Counted from the first letter of the stretch, positions 1-9,447 are shown. The stretch is 64,000 nucleotides of DNA from Larkinella rosea (GCF_003858635.1 NZ_RQJO01000010.1:62001-126000); one strand, 5' to 3'. Notes: a model not told the origin generated them from the letters alone. Program-made: numbers and translations.

Positions 1-725
1 GGATAAACGGCAGACAACAACGCCCAGACAAAACCGGGATAGCCGTCGAGAAGACCGCCTTTGAAGAAATAGATTTTCACAAACGTAAACAGAAACCGCA
101 ATCCCTGTAAGGCAATTGTGGCCTTTTTGTGTCGGGACGCCATTTCTTCGGCGCTCAGTGTCGTGTATTGATTCATTTTCAGAACGTAATCGTGCAGCGA
201 TCCGTAGCTGTAATGAATCAGGATTCCCGAAAGCTGGCCCACGGCGCCATCCACCTGAACGGATTCGTGTACCCGCACGGGCGTGATGCTTCCTTTCCGG
301 CGGTTAAAAAGACGCAAAACCGGTTGGCGGTTTTGCCCGCTGTGGCGCAACACCCGGCCCAGAAAAATCAGGTTCCGCGGAATGGCATAGCCGGCGCAAA
401 CGGGCGTTTCGCTGATGAACAAGGCCGCAATTTCGTTGGCCAGTTGCTCAGAGACAATCTCATCGGCATCCAGCACCAGCACCCAGTCGTTTTTTGCCTG
501 ATTGACGGCGTATTGTTTCTGCGACCCAAACCCGTTGAACTTCCGGTAAACCACCCGGCAATTGAACTGACGGGCAATCGCCAGCGTGTTGTCCGTACTT
601 CCCGAATCGACAATGACGATCTCATCCGCCCAATCGGCTACGGATTCCAGCGCCTGTTTCAAGGTTCTTTCAGCATTCAGGGTAATCACCACGATGGAGA
701 GAGGAACTTTTGCGGGAATTTTCAT
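1..725 (-). CDS. Family 2 glycosyltransferase, C-terminus cut by window edge
   Basis: The reading frame starts at an ATG at 725 and stays open to position 1, giving 241 codons. The N-terminus (LSIVVITLNAE) starts a GT-A fold, IVIVDSGSTDNT is the nucleotide-sugar loop, and VLVLDADEIV near residue 95 carries the metal-binding DAD motif. The organisation resembles the WaaE/KdtX-like sugar transferases of lipopolysaccharide core assembly, which act on the cytoplasmic face of the inner membrane. Its ATG overlaps the TGA of the upstream glycosyltransferase (ATGA), so the two are probably translationally coupled. The sugar and acceptor cannot be read from the sequence. Confidence 0.9.
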   Translation of the reverse strand, partial: MKIPAKVPLSIVVITLNAERTLKQALESVADWADEIVIVDSGSTDNTLAIARQFNCRVVYRKFNGFGSQKQYAVNQAKNDWVLVLDADEIVSEQLANEIAALFISETPVCAGYAIPRNLIFLGRVLRHSGQNRQPVLRLFNRRKGSITPVRVHESVQVDGAVGQLSGILIHYSYGSLHDYVLKMNQYTTLSAEEMASRHKKATIALQGLRFLFTFVKIYFFKGGLLDGYPGFVWALLSAVY

Positions 726-1687
726 AACGGTAATAATGAACGGGTTGGCTGATGGTGTTCGATTAATTGATTGGAAAGAACCGCTAATCCCTGGCGATAC
801 CGGAGGCTTTCGCGACCGGGTGCGCCCCGCAGGATAAACCACGCCAGTTGGGCAAAATGGTTACTTTTCACGGCTTTCCGACCTACTTTCACCGTGTAAA
901 ACAGTTGCAGCAGGAGTTGTTTAAACACATTCTCGTTTTTACGGAAATAGTAGAAAAGAGAAATGTAATATTCTTTTTCAATCTGCAGATTTCGCCGGGT
1001 GCTCCCTCCTCCCAGGTGCCGAAACCGCACATCGGGAATCAACATGGCTTTCCACGACCGCTCCCGCATCCGCCAGCACAAATCCTCTTCTTCACAATAC
1101 AGAAAAAACGCCGGGTCAAAACCGCCGACCTGCCAAAAGGCCGCAGCCCGCACGAATAACGCACTTCCCGTGATGACCGGAACCTCCGTTGGCTTCTCAA
1201 AGGTCCGCCGACGGGAAAGGTAATCCGCCGGTTTAAACCACTGCATAACGCCCCGGCCCAGCAGTTTTCCGCTCAACGTCGGAAAATGGTTGAACGACGG
1301 TTCGTGTTCGTCAGTCCGGTTCACGGCTTGCCCCGTGCAAACGCCCACCGACCGGTTTTCTTCCATAAAACCGTATAAGCGACTACAGACGTCGTCGAGC
1401 AGTTGACAGTCGTTATTCAGAAAAAAATAGTAAGCCGATGACGGATCGATGGCTTGCAGACCCAATAGATGTCCACCCGCAAAACCGAGATTGACCCGGC
1501 TCCGAACCACTTTGACAAACGGCTGTTGGGTTAACGAATACAACCGATCGAAATCACCGGGGTGTGAGCCATTATCCACCACAACGATCTCATAGTCCGC
1601 CAGTTGCGTCTGCTTCCGGATCGAAGCAATGCAGTCGAGCGTGTAGCCGCTGGAGTTATAATTCAGGATAATAACCGACAATTTCAT
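722..1687 (-). CDS. Family 2 glycosyltransferase, rhamnosyltransferase (WbbL)-like
   Basis: The 321-residue protein begins MKLSVIILNYNSSGYT, the usual opening of GT2 enzymes. VVVDNGS is near residue 36 and the acceptor-side FLNNDC (metal-binding NND) near 93. A later ITGSALFVRAAAFWQVGGFDPAFFLYCEEEDLCWRM stretch carries the GGFD and ED(L)CWR signatures of the WbbL/rhamnosyltransferase group. It is probably cytoplasmic and membrane-associated, with a basic C-terminal helix, and builds a cell-surface polysaccharide. It overlaps the next glycosyltransferase by 4 bases, so the pair looks like part of a polysaccharide operon continuing beyond the left edge. Sugar specificity is not determinable. 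Confidence 0.88.
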   Translation of the reverse strand: MKLSVIILNYNSSGYTLDCIASIRKQTQLADYEIVVVDNGSHPGDFDRLYSLTQQPFVKVVRSRVNLGFAGGHLLGLQAIDPSSAYYFFLNNDCQLLDDVCSRLYGFMEENRSVGVCTGQAVNRTDEHEPSFNHFPTLSGKLLGRGVMQWFKPADYLSRRRTFEKPTEVPVITGSALFVRAAAFWQVGGFDPAFFLYCEEEDLCWRMRERSWKAMLIPDVRFRHLGGGSTRRNLQIEKEYYISLFYYFRKNENVFKQLLLQLFYTVKVGRKAVKSNHFAQLAWFILRGAPGRESLRYRQGLAVLSNQLIEHHQPTRSLLPL

Positions 1688-1954
1688 ACCCTTTCAGAAA
1701 CAGATACAGGGGTAGCTTCCTGCTACGAATTTCAGTTCTTGTTTGTAGAGATGGGGCTAATTAGCAAGACAGCAATCAGGTAATTAGCGTTGCATGTAGA
1801 TACGTGAAAAAATGGAGGAGCGTTGCGACAGCCTTCACCGAAAGCTGAACCCAAAATCATTTTGATAAATAATCACGTGTTTTTCAGCTATTTGCCAAAA
1901 TATTTTTTTAGAAACCGGTAGAACCAAACCGCCTGAGACGGTGGTTTTCAGAGT

Positions 1955-2872
1955 ATGACAAAACCATTTACCGAAAACTCACTTTCAACCGCCGACCCCG
2001 TTGTCCAATCGAAACGACGGCTTTTGGCCTGGGTACTGCTGATCCTCGTTGCGTTGATCTGGGGAACGTCCTTCATTCTGATCAAATACAGTCTCACGGT
2101 TTTTTCGCCGATGCAGGTCGGTACCGGTCGTATTTTTCTGGCGTTTCTCTTTTTTCTCCCCTATCTCCTCCTGTTAGGCAACCAATTTCCGCGGAACCGC
2201 TGGCTCCCGCTGCTGGGCTCGGGCATGCTCGGTTACCTGATTCCGGCGGTTTTATTTGCCACTGCCGGGGCACATCTCAACAGCTCGCTCGCCGGAACCC
2301 TGAACGCACTCAGCCCCATGTTCACCTTTCTAATCGGGGTGATTCTGTTCGGGAAACGCGCCCGGTTGTTGCAGATTGGCGGCATTCTGCTCGGTTTTGC
2401 GGGTTCGGTTTTTCTGGTCTTTTTCAGTGCCACCGGTTCGTTTTCCTACAACGGTTACGCCTTTCTGATTGTACTGGCCACGCTGTGCTACGGTTTCAAT
2501 ATCAACATTGTCGCCCGGTACCTGACCGATTTACCTGCCTTGCTTTCAACGGCTTCCACCTTTGCCATGGTCGGGCCCATTGCGGTCCTGGGGCTGGCCA
2601 CTACCGATTTTCCGACGCGGGTCGTTGCACCCGGTTCCATGCCCGCCCTGCTGATGCTTGTCACCCTGGGAATGGCCGGATCGGGGTTTGCCACCATCCT
2701 GTTTAATCGAATTATTCAATTAACTTCCGGCGTATTTGCTTCAACGGTAACCTACCTGATTCCGGTCGTAGCCGTGTTGTGGGGGCTTTTCGACGGCGAA
2801 CCCTTGCATTGGCCGCAGGTGGCGGGTATGGCAATTTGCCTGTTGGGTGTATATTTGATCAATAAAAAGTGA
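1955..2872 (+). CDS. EamA/DMT-family inner-membrane exporter
   Basis: The 305-residue protein is almost entirely hydrophobic, with about ten predicted membrane helices. It has the two-fold EamA repeat of drug/metabolite transporters: the first half carries LVALIWGTSFILIKY and the second half begins around LIVLATLCYGFN. The C-terminal helix ends in a short KK tail, usual for this family. Members export amino acids, nucleotides or other small metabolites, and the substrate cannot be assigned here. It stands alone, diverging from the glycosyltransferases across a 267-base spacer in which I see no clear promoter match. The next gene follows after 30 bases and may share its transcript. Confidence 0.85.
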   Translation: MTKPFTENSLSTADPVVQSKRRLLAWVLLILVALIWGTSFILIKYSLTVFSPMQVGTGRIFLAFLFFLPYLLLLGNQFPRNRWLPLLGSGMLGYLIPAVLFATAGAHLNSSLAGTLNALSPMFTFLIGVILFGKRARLLQIGGILLGFAGSVFLVFFSATGSFSYNGYAFLIVLATLCYGFNINIVARYLTDLPALLSTASTFAMVGPIAVLGLATTDFPTRVVAPGSMPALLMLVTLGMAGSGFATILFNRIIQLTSGVFASTVTYLIPVVAVLWGLFDGEPLHWPQVAGMAICLLGVYLINKK

Positions 2873-2902
2873 GATTGCCCCAACGCTTTAACCATCTTAT
2901 CC

Positions 2903-3403
2903 ATGTTTCGTGCTTCCGTAGACGATCAGGAATCCATTGAAATTGACTTTTCCGGTGATCAGCCGGTCGTAAACGGCCAGCCGCTGCCCTGGGATCTGGT
3001 GCGATTGAACGACCGAACGTTTCATATCATCCACCAAAACCGGTCTTACACCGCCGAAATTCTTCAGCTGGATCAAGCCGAAAAAACCGTTTCGCTGAAA
3101 ATCAACCAGTCCATCCACCAGATCAAACTAAAAGACCGCTTTGATCTGCTGCTGGAACAAATGGGCATGAGTTCGGCCAATCTGACCAAAATCAACGACA
3201 TCAAAGCGCCCATGCCCGGCCTGATTCTGAGTCTCAGCTTACAACCCGGCGACGTCATTCGCAAAGGGGATCCGGTTTTGATTCTGGAAGCCATGAAAAT
3301 GGAAAACGTCATTAAATCCCCCGCCGACGGAACGATCAAAACCGTTCGGATCAACCGCGGTCAAACCGTCGAGAAGAATCAGGTACTGGTTGAATTTCAA
3401 TAA
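2903..3403 (+). CDS. Biotin/lipoyl-attachment carrier protein
   Basis: The 166-residue protein ends in a biotinyl domain. KAPMPGLILSLSLQPGDVIRKGDPVLILEAMKMENVI contains the EAMKMEN signature, whose second Lys is biotinylated, and the closing TVRINRGQTVEKNQVLVEF is the matching half of the barrel. The N-terminal 90 residues resemble the linker of biotin carrier subunits of acyl-CoA carboxylases (propionyl-/acetyl-CoA type). The partner biotin carboxylase and carboxyltransferase genes are not nearby, so the holoenzyme must be assembled from elsewhere. It sits between a DMT exporter and pyrH, with no evident functional link to either. Confidence 0.88.
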   Translation: MFRASVDDQESIEIDFSGDQPVVNGQPLPWDLVRLNDRTFHIIHQNRSYTAEILQLDQAEKTVSLKINQSIHQIKLKDRFDLLLEQMGMSSANLTKINDIKAPMPGLILSLSLQPGDVIRKGDPVLILEAMKMENVIKSPADGTIKTVRINRGQTVEKNQVLVEFQ

Positions 3404-3495
3404 AAAGGAGACGAGGACAAAAGAAGAATGGACGAAAGAAAGTCCGATAATTCCATTTCTGCTTTCCTTCAGCCCTCCACTTATCCTTTTTCTCT

Positions 3496-3503
3496 TATAT
3501 TTG
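3496..3503 (+). promoter_or_regulatory. Probable -7 promoter box of pyrH
   Basis: TATATTTG is a full match to the Bacteroidota -7 consensus TAnnTTTG and lies 17 bases before the chosen pyrH ATG. No clear -33 TTG was found at the usual spacing. The box argues against an upstream in-frame ATG at 3428 as the translation start. Confidence 0.5.
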
Positions 3504-3520
3504 TCGCCAAACTTTCCTTC

Positions 3521-4237
3521 ATGACTCAACTAAAATATAAACGCATTCTGCTCAAGCTTAGCGGTGAAGCTTTAAGCGGAGAAAAAGGCTACGGCATCGA
3601 TCCGGTTATTCTGGAACAATACAGTCTGGAAATCAAGCGGGTTGTCGAAATGGGTGTTCAGGTTGCCATCGTCATCGGCGGAGGTAATATTTTCCGGGGC
3701 ATTCAGGGCGAGCGCAGCGGTATGGACCGGGTTCAGGGCGATTACATGGGCATGCTGGCCACGGTTATCAACGCCATGGCCATCCAGAGTTCGCTCGAAC
3801 AGCACGGTCTGTACACCCGCGTGATGTCGGCCATCAAAATGGAACAGGTTTGCGAACCCTATGTTCGTCGGCGCGCGGTTCGTCACCTCGAAAAAGGCCG
3901 CATCGTGATCTTCGGTGCCGGAACCGGCAATCCTTACTTTACGACCGACACAACGGCCAGTTTGCGGGCCATTGAAGTCGAAGCTGACGTGGTGCTGAAA
4001 GGGACCAAAGTCGATGGGGTGTACACCGCCGATCCGTTCAAGGACAAAACCGCTACCCGGTATACCACCATTTCGTTTCAGGACGTTTACGAAAAGAAAC
4101 TCAACGTAATGGACCTGACAGCCTTTACGTTATGCAAAGAAAACAACCTCCCGATCATTGTTTTCGACATGAACGGAACCGGAAATCTGGTTCGGCTCGT
4201 CGAAGGCGATGATATTGGTACGCTGATTACGGGGTGA
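3521..4237 (+). CDS. pyrH: UMP kinase
   Basis: This cytoplasmic enzyme phosphorylates UMP to UDP for pyrimidine and cell-wall precursor synthesis. From the ATG at 3521 the protein has 238 residues, the normal bacterial PyrH length; an in-frame ATG at 3428 would add 31 low-complexity residues and was rejected. Amino-acid-kinase motifs are clear: [12 protein letters not shown] at the N-terminus, [10 protein letters not shown] for the phosphate loop, [11 protein letters not shown] in the middle and VDGVYTADP toward the end. It is followed by frr on the same strand after 122 bases, the usual pyrH-frr neighbourhood, with a palindromic repeat between them. Confidence 0.97.
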   Translation: MTQLKYKRILLKLSGEALSGEKGYGIDPVILEQYSLEIKRVVEMGVQVAIVIGGGNIFRGIQGERSGMDRVQGDYMGMLATVINAMAIQSSLEQHGLYTRVMSAIKMEQVCEPYVRRRAVRHLEKGRIVIFGAGTGNPYFTTDTTASLRAIEVEADVVLKGTKVDGVYTADPFKDKTATRYTTISFQDVYEKKLNVMDLTAFTLCKENNLPIIVFDMNGTGNLVRLVEGDDIGTLITG

Positions 4238-4258
4238 AATAAATGATGAATTATGAAC

Positions 4259-4345
4259 GATGAATGATAAATTTCGGACGATGATCGGCATGCCTGTAGA
4301 GTGGGTTTAGCTTTTAAAGGCATCGTTTATAAGTTATCATTCATC
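4259..4345. repeat. Intergenic inverted repeat, ATGAATGAT-type arms
   Basis: The arm GATGAATGATAA (4259-4270) is perfectly complementary to TTATCATTCATC (4334-4345), with about 63 bases between them. It lies between pyrH and frr. The arm words match those of other intergenic inverted repeats in the window (30975, 33538, 46610, 49924), so it belongs to one dispersed family. Confidence 0.65.
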
Positions 4346-4359
4346 ATTTTAAAAAAACA

Positions 4360-4920
4360 ATGGAAGAGATTGAGCTTTATCTCGAAGACGCCCGGGATAC
4401 GATGGAAAAGGCGTTGAAACATTTGAATATCGAGTTAGGTAAAATCCGGGCGGGCAAAGCCTCCGCTTCGATGCTGGACGGTCTTCAGGTGGAATACTAC
4501 GGTATGAATTCGCCCATCAACAACGTTGCGTCGATTACGACGCCCGACGCCCGGACCATCGCCATCAAACCGTTCGAACGGAAAATGATCGGCGAAATCG
4601 AGAAAGCCATTCGCAACAGCAATCTGGGTTTATCGCCAACCAACGACGGCGAGAACATCCGGCTGAATATTCCCGCCCTGACCGAAGAACGTCGTCGGGA
4701 TTTGGTGAAAAAAGTCAAAGCCGAAATAGAAGTGGCCAAGGTAAACGTCCGCAACATCCGCAAAGACACCAATGACGGCATCCGGAAACTGACCAAAGAG
4801 GGCGTTTCGGAAGACGAAGTAAAAAAAGGCGAAGAACGGGTTCAGAAGCTGACCGATGCGCACATTGCCAAAATCGACGAAATCTTCGTTGCCAAGGAAA
4901 AGGATATCATGGTGGTGTAA
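4360..4920 (+). CDS. frr: Ribosome recycling factor
   Basis: The 186-residue protein is full length for RRF, which together with EF-G splits the post-termination ribosome. Conserved segments are visible in order: an N-terminal helix with MEKALKHLNIELGKIRAGKASASML, the second domain around SITTPDARTIAIKPFERKMIGEIEKAI and NLGLSPTNDG, and the C-terminal long helices with LTEERRRDLVKKVKAEIEVAKVNVRNIRKD. The start is the first ATG after an A-rich leader. It lies downstream of pyrH, as in many bacteria, and ends before a strong bidirectional terminator-like palindrome. Confidence 0.97.
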   Translation: MEEIELYLEDARDTMEKALKHLNIELGKIRAGKASASMLDGLQVEYYGMNSPINNVASITTPDARTIAIKPFERKMIGEIEKAIRNSNLGLSPTNDGENIRLNIPALTEERRRDLVKKVKAEIEVAKVNVRNIRKDTNDGIRKLTKEGVSEDEVKKGEERVQKLTDAHIAKIDEIFVAKEKDIMVV

Positions 4921-4947
4921 ACCCCAGCGTTTTTTGTCAAGATGGAC

Positions 4948-4982
4948 GTTATTCCCGAAACCGGTCCGGTTTCGGGAATAAC
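4948..4982. terminator. Perfect palindrome, probable bidirectional terminator
   Basis: Arms of 17 bases (GTTATTCCCGAAACCGG and its exact complement) flank a single central base. The palindrome lies between the end of frr and the end of a convergent small gene. Short T-rich stretches follow on both sides, fitting termination in both directions. Confidence 0.75.
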
Positions 4983-4989
4983 ATTGCTT

Positions 4990-5193
4990 TTAGTTTTTGA
5001 CGTCTTTTAGCTCCGAGTCAACTTCATCTTCTTCTTTTGATTCAACCAGTTCCGTTCGAATGCCATTGTCGGGATAGCGTTCTTTCTGCGATGAAAAAAC
5101 CGGTCCGGCCCCACCGATTCCAATGCCCATCAATGCCAGTCCAATGAGAATAGTCAGACCAACCAGCCTGAGCAGTTTTTTAACTTTTTTCAT
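4990..5193 (-). CDS. Small single-pass membrane protein, unknown function
   Basis: The 67-residue protein has a basic start (MKKVKKLLR), one hydrophobic helix at about residues 10-30 (glycine-rich), and then an acidic tail (VESKEEDEVDSELKD). This predicts an inner-membrane or secreted microprotein with its acidic tail outside. I do not recognise the family. It converges with frr across a strong palindrome. Size and composition are plausible for a real gene, but there is no motif to confirm it. Confidence 0.55.
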   Translation of the reverse strand: MKKVKKLLRLVGLTILIGLALMGIGIGGAGPVFSSQKERYPDNGIRTELVESKEEDEVDSELKDVKN

Positions 5194-5287
5194 GTAAACA
5201 ACAAGAGGTAAATAGCTGCTAATAAACAGCTTAGTGACTTTTTAGAAGGATTTGTAGAAAGCCGGATTTCGGCGGGTCGGGATTGAG

Positions 5288-5698
5288 TTATCCCCGGTAA
5301 AAAGTCACATATTCCTCGTCGGAGCTTTGAGGAATGGTTTTGTGAGAAAGAAAACGATGGGCGGTTTTATGGACGGCAATAGATTTAGAAAAAATCGCAA
5401 ATCTTGTTTTTTCGAGCCGGTTGAAGGCCAATAAAGGGCAGAGATCGAATAAAAGATGGACCGACAAAACCGCTTTTTCAGCGACGGAAAGCGGTTTCTT
5501 TTTGAATACAACGGATCGGGCCGACGAAACACCGGGCCGGGCCGAAGCAACGGATTCGATCTGAATGGGCCTTTGTCTGAAATCCGAATCGCCAAAACTG
5601 CCCCAAAGCAGAAACAGCCCGCAAAACAGCGTGACGAACAGCAACCATTCGGCCACCCGGTTTCGGACGTTGGTAATTTGGCGGTGACGATTGTTCAT
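5288..5698 (-). CDS. Hypothetical membrane-anchored protein
   Basis: From the ATG at 5698 the protein has 136 residues; an in-frame ATG seven codons upstream is possible. A single hydrophobic segment (EWLLFVTLFCGLFLLWGSF) at about residues 17-35 follows a basic, positive-inside N-terminus. The rest is a basic region with no recognisable domain. The gene lies on the same strand between two small envelope genes and is bordered by hairpins on its upstream side. It could be a chance frame, but the well-placed membrane helix favours a real small protein. Confidence 0.5.
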   Translation of the reverse strand: MNNRHRQITNVRNRVAEWLLFVTLFCGLFLLWGSFGDSDFRQRPIQIESVASARPGVSSARSVVFKKKPLSVAEKAVLSVHLLFDLCPLLAFNRLEKTRFAIFSKSIAVHKTAHRFLSHKTIPQSSDEEYVTFYRG

Positions 5699-5726
5699 TT
5701 CAATCGTAAAGAAACACAATTTTTAT

Positions 5727-5761
5727 CAACAAGTACGGTTTCGGCCAAACCGTACTTGTTG
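5727..5761. terminator. 15-bp stem hairpin, possible terminator
   Basis: Arms CAACAAGTACGGTTT and its exact complement flank the loop CGGCC. It sits just downstream of the PepSY-like gene (minus strand) and upstream of the next minus-strand gene. No long T-tract follows, so it may be an RNA-stabilising hairpin instead. Confidence 0.5.
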
Positions 5762-5777
5762 AATTTACGCCGGAAAA

Positions 5778-6266
5778 TCAGAGCTCAAGGATCGATCGAA
5801 ACTGGCCGCTTGTCTCAAATTGCGCCCACCAGATTCGCGAACCGGTCGAATCGATCAGGATAACCCGAAAACCACCGTTGGCTCCTCCAGAAAGAACCGT
5901 CTGGATTTTACTGCCCGGATACTGCGTGCTGAGGTACGTTCGGGCGGTTTCGGGCAAGTTTGTCTGGGTCATCAGCAATCCCTGATCAATCAGCGCACCG
6001 GTTGTCCGAAAAACGGCCACTTTCGAAACCGCTGATTCCGTAAAGCGAGCTTCCCAAATCCGCTCCCGGAAGTTCGTCCAGGTAACGGACTGCGCGTTGG
6101 GAAACGTCGATTTAAATCCGCTAAACGCCCCCGTAGCAACTCCGGCGCTCGACGATTCATAGATCAAATCCGCCCCGGCTTTATCCTGGCAATTAAAGCT
6201 TGCGGTCGCTAAAATGAACACACTGACGATTGACCATAGACGGTAGACCATTGAGGTACTTTTCAT
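5778..6266 (-). CDS. Secreted PepSY-like domain protein
   Basis: The 162-residue protein opens with a signal sequence ending near SFNCQDK, where a Cys could be lipidated, although the residues before it are not a classic lipobox. The mature part has two halves resembling the PepSY-like (beta-lactamase-inhibitor-like) fold common in Bacteroidota: FKSTFPNAQSVTWTNFRERIWEARF with the typical FPNAQSVTW motif, then LPETARTYLSTQYPGSKIQTV and a closing strand. Such proteins are periplasmic or surface-exposed with unknown ligands. It follows the RND efflux operon on the same strand but has its own spacing, so a role in metal handling is only possible. Confidence 0.75.
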   Translation of the reverse strand: MKSTSMVYRLWSIVSVFILATASFNCQDKAGADLIYESSSAGVATGAFSGFKSTFPNAQSVTWTNFRERIWEARFTESAVSKVAVFRTTGALIDQGLLMTQTNLPETARTYLSTQYPGSKIQTVLSGGANGGFRVILIDSTGSRIWWAQFETSGQFRSILEL

Positions 6267-6330
6267 GATTGTTAGTATTTTAAAGATGTAACTGATTGAT
6301 TAATTGCCCATTAATTCGAAGTTATTGCTC

Positions 6331-9300
6331 CTATTCATCCAGATCCTGAAGCCGGTGAACGCGGTGGCGGTAGAAAAACCGGTAGATAATCGGGAAGATC
6401 AGGAGGGTCAGGATGGTGGCCGTCACCAGTCCGCCGATCACGACAATGGCGAGCGGTTTTTGGGTTTCCGAACCAATTCCGGTGGAAATGGCCGCCGGTA
6501 ACAAACCGATCGCGGCCATGAGCGCCGTCATGACAACGGGCCGGATGCGGGACTGAACACCGTCGCGAATGGCCTCGTCGAGTGACATGCGGGCCAGCAG
6601 ATTTTTGTTGAAAACCGAGATCAGAATTACCCCGTTTTGCACACAAATCCCGAAGAGCGCGATAAAGCCGACGCCCGCCGAAATACCGAAATTCATGTTC
6701 GTGACGTGCAGCGCCAAAATGCCGCCAATCAGCGCAAACGGCACATTGAGCAGCACCAGTCCGGCGTCTTTGGTATTCCCGAAGGTGATAAACAGAATGA
6801 CAAAAATGGCCGCCAGACTGATCGGAACGACTTGCGCCAGTCGTTCGGTAGCCCGCACCTGGTTTTCAAATTCCCCGACCCATTCCACCGAATAATCCTT
6901 TCCCGGTTTCAGGGCTGCATTTACTTTTTGCTGAGCCTCGGCAATGGTGCTGCCCAAATCGCGCCCGCGAACCGAAAATTTAACACCAATAAACCGCTGA
7001 TTGATATCGCGGTAGATGAACGCCGGACCGGTTTGTTTCCGAACCGAGGCAATTTCCCGTAACGGAATCAGCCCCCCTTTCAGCGTGGGCACCATCAGGT
7101 TCATGATGTCTTCCTCGCTCTGCCGGTATGCATCCTGGTACCGAACCCGAATGTCGAACCGCCGTTCGCCTTCGTACAGAACCGAAGCGGTTTTTCCCCC
7201 AATTGCCATTTCAATGACAGCCTGCGCATCGGCGGTCGTGACGCCGTACAGGGCCATTTTGTGGTCGTGAAACAGCACACTGATTTCCGGCTGACCGACA
7301 TTGCGGATGATGCCCAGATCCCGCACGCCCTCCACGTTTTTCATCGCTTTCAGCACCTGATCGGCGTATTTTTCCAGCTCGTAAATGTCCGGGCCGAAAA
7401 TTTTGACCCCGTTGCTGGCTTTGTAACCGGCCACGGCTTCGGCCACGTTGTCGATGATCGGTTGGGAATAATTGTACAGAACACCGGGGTAATTCCGGAG
7501 TTTTTTATCCATCTCGTCGGTGAGTTCTTCCACCGAAATGCGTCGTTTCCAGTCTTCTTTCGGGGCCAGATCGACCTGAAACTGACAGAAATAAAAACCG
7601 TTGGGGTCGGTGCCGTCGTTGGATCGTCCCACCTGCGAAAGCACCTGTTTCACCTCCGGGAAGGTTTTCAGATCGTGCCGAATCTGACCGGCCATCTCCA
7701 CACTTTCGGGCAGGGACAGGCTCATGGGCAGTTCCGCCGTTACCCACAACGCGCCTTCGTTGAGTTGCGGTAGAAATTCTGTACCCAAAAACCGGGCTGA
7801 GAAAAACGTGCCGCCCATCAGCAACAGAGCCGCGACGATACTGCGTTTTTTGCGCCCGTAACACCAGCCAAAGCCTGCCATGACCACGCGATTGAAGAAA
7901 TTCACGACGGGGTTATTTTTTTCGCGAACGTTCTTTTTCAGCAGCATGGAGCATAAAACCGGCACCAGCGTCAGCGTAAACAGCAACGCACCCAGCAGGG
8001 CAAAACCCAGTGTCCAGGCCAGCGGGGAGAACATTTTTCCTTCTACTTTCTGAAAGGAAAAAATCGGTAACAAGGCAGTAATGATGATGAGTTTGGAGAA
8101 AAAAACCGCTTTCCCCAGTTCGCCACCGGTTTTCCTGATCAGCCCCAGTTTGGCGAGTTTGTTAAACCGCGCCATGCCAACCTTGTGCGCCTGATGGTCG
8201 AGGGTGACAAATATACCCTCGACCATCACCACGGCCCCGTCGATGATGATCCCGAAATCGACCGCCCCCATCGACAGCAGATTGGCCGACATTCCCCTCC
8301 ATTTCAGGCACATAAAAGCAAAGAGCAGTGCCAGCGGGATGATAATGGAAACAATGAGCGTGGTGCGCCAGTCGGCCATGAACAGAAAAACCATCACGGT
8401 GACCAGCACGATGCCTTCGGTGAGGTTGTGCAAAACCGTGTGCGTACAGAACTCGATCAGGTTATCGCGGTCGTAGAACGTGACCATTTTGACGTCAGCC
8501 GGGAGAATCCGCGTGTTCAGTTGCTCGATCTTGGCCTTGACGCGCGTCAGCACCTCGCTGGGATTTTCGGCTTTCCGCATCACCACAATGCCTTCCACCA
8601 CATCGTCATCAGCATCCAGTCCGACCTGACCCACGCGCGGCAGCTGCGATTCGGCCACTTCCGCGACGTTCTTAACCAGCACCGGATTGCCGTTCAGTTC
8701 TTCAATGATGATGTTTCCGATGTCCTGAATGGAAGTCAGCAGACCAATTCCGCGAACGACATACGCCTGTCCGCTCTTCTCGATGACGTCGCCCCCGACG
8801 TTAATGTTACTGCGTGTGACAGCCTGGTAAACTTCAAGTGGCGTCAGATCGTATTTGGCAAGTTGGGTCGGGTTGACCCGTAACTCATAGATTTTCTGCC
8901 GTCCCCCAAAAGCCACTACATCGGCAACACCAGATACACTCCGCAACTGGCGATCGATCACCCAGTTATGGATTGTCAGTAGTTCACGGCTGTCGCGTTT
9001 TTCGCTTTTCAGCGTAAACCGGAAAATCTCTCCCGTGGGGCCGTAAGGCGGCTGGATATCCGGCTCAACACCCTCGGGCAAAGCCACATTCCGCAGCTGA
9101 TTATTGACCTGCTGTCGGGCGAAAAAATCCTCCACATCGTCCTCAAAAATGATTTTGATGACTGATAAACCAAACATCGTGACGGAGCGAACGTTGGTTT
9201 TCCGCTGCACCGAGTTCATGGCGACTTCGATGGGGACCGTTACAAACCGCTCGATTTCTTCGGCGCTGCGGCCGTTCCACTCCGTGACGACGATGATCTG

Positions 9301-9444
9301 CGTATTGGTTACATCGGGAAACGCTTCCAGTGGCGTATTCAGGTAACTAAACACCCCGGCGACGGCTAAACCGGCGGTCATGAAAAAGATGAAAAACCGG
9401 TTTTTCAGTGAAAAACCGACAATATTCCGAATGAATTGATTCAT
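6331..9444 (-). CDS. czcA: Heavy-metal RND efflux pump, CzcA-type
   Basis: The 1037-residue inner-membrane proton antiporter carries the complete RND architecture. It has an N-terminal helix, a periplasmic porter loop, a block of membrane helices around residue 340-520, a second large loop, and a C-terminal helix block. The fourth-helix motif DFGIIIDGAVVMVE holds the paired Asp and Glu typical of the CzcA-like (divalent Zn/Co/Cd) branch rather than CusA. The N-terminus FPDVTNTQIIVVTEWNGRSAEEIERFVT is characteristic of the heavy-metal class. It is the last gene of a three-gene operon, starting 3 bases after the membrane fusion protein. Metal specificity is inferred from the motif. Confidence 0.93.
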   Translation of the reverse strand: MNQFIRNIVGFSLKNRFFIFFMTAGLAVAGVFSYLNTPLEAFPDVTNTQIIVVTEWNGRSAEEIERFVTVPIEVAMNSVQRKTNVRSVTMFGLSVIKIIFEDDVEDFFARQQVNNQLRNVALPEGVEPDIQPPYGPTGEIFRFTLKSEKRDSRELLTIHNWVIDRQLRSVSGVADVVAFGGRQKIYELRVNPTQLAKYDLTPLEVYQAVTRSNINVGGDVIEKSGQAYVVRGIGLLTSIQDIGNIIIEELNGNPVLVKNVAEVAESQLPRVGQVGLDADDDVVEGIVVMRKAENPSEVLTRVKAKIEQLNTRILPADVKMVTFYDRDNLIEFCTHTVLHNLTEGIVLVTVMVFLFMADWRTTLIVSIIIPLALLFAFMCLKWRGMSANLLSMGAVDFGIIIDGAVVMVEGIFVTLDHQAHKVGMARFNKLAKLGLIRKTGGELGKAVFFSKLIIITALLPIFSFQKVEGKMFSPLAWTLGFALLGALLFTLTLVPVLCSMLLKKNVREKNNPVVNFFNRVVMAGFGWCYGRKKRSIVAALLLMGGTFFSARFLGTEFLPQLNEGALWVTAELPMSLSLPESVEMAGQIRHDLKTFPEVKQVLSQVGRSNDGTDPNGFYFCQFQVDLAPKEDWKRRISVEELTDEMDKKLRNYPGVLYNYSQPIIDNVAEAVAGYKASNGVKIFGPDIYELEKYADQVLKAMKNVEGVRDLGIIRNVGQPEISVLFHDHKMALYGVTTADAQAVIEMAIGGKTASVLYEGERRFDIRVRYQDAYRQSEEDIMNLMVPTLKGGLIPLREIASVRKQTGPAFIYRDINQRFIGVKFSVRGRDLGSTIAEAQQKVNAALKPGKDYSVEWVGEFENQVRATERLAQVVPISLAAIFVILFITFGNTKDAGLVLLNVPFALIGGILALHVTNMNFGISAGVGFIALFGICVQNGVILISVFNKNLLARMSLDEAIRDGVQSRIRPVVMTALMAAIGLLPAAISTGIGSETQKPLAIVVIGGLVTATILTLLIFPIIYRFFYRHRVHRLQDLDE

Positions 9445-9447
9445 GAG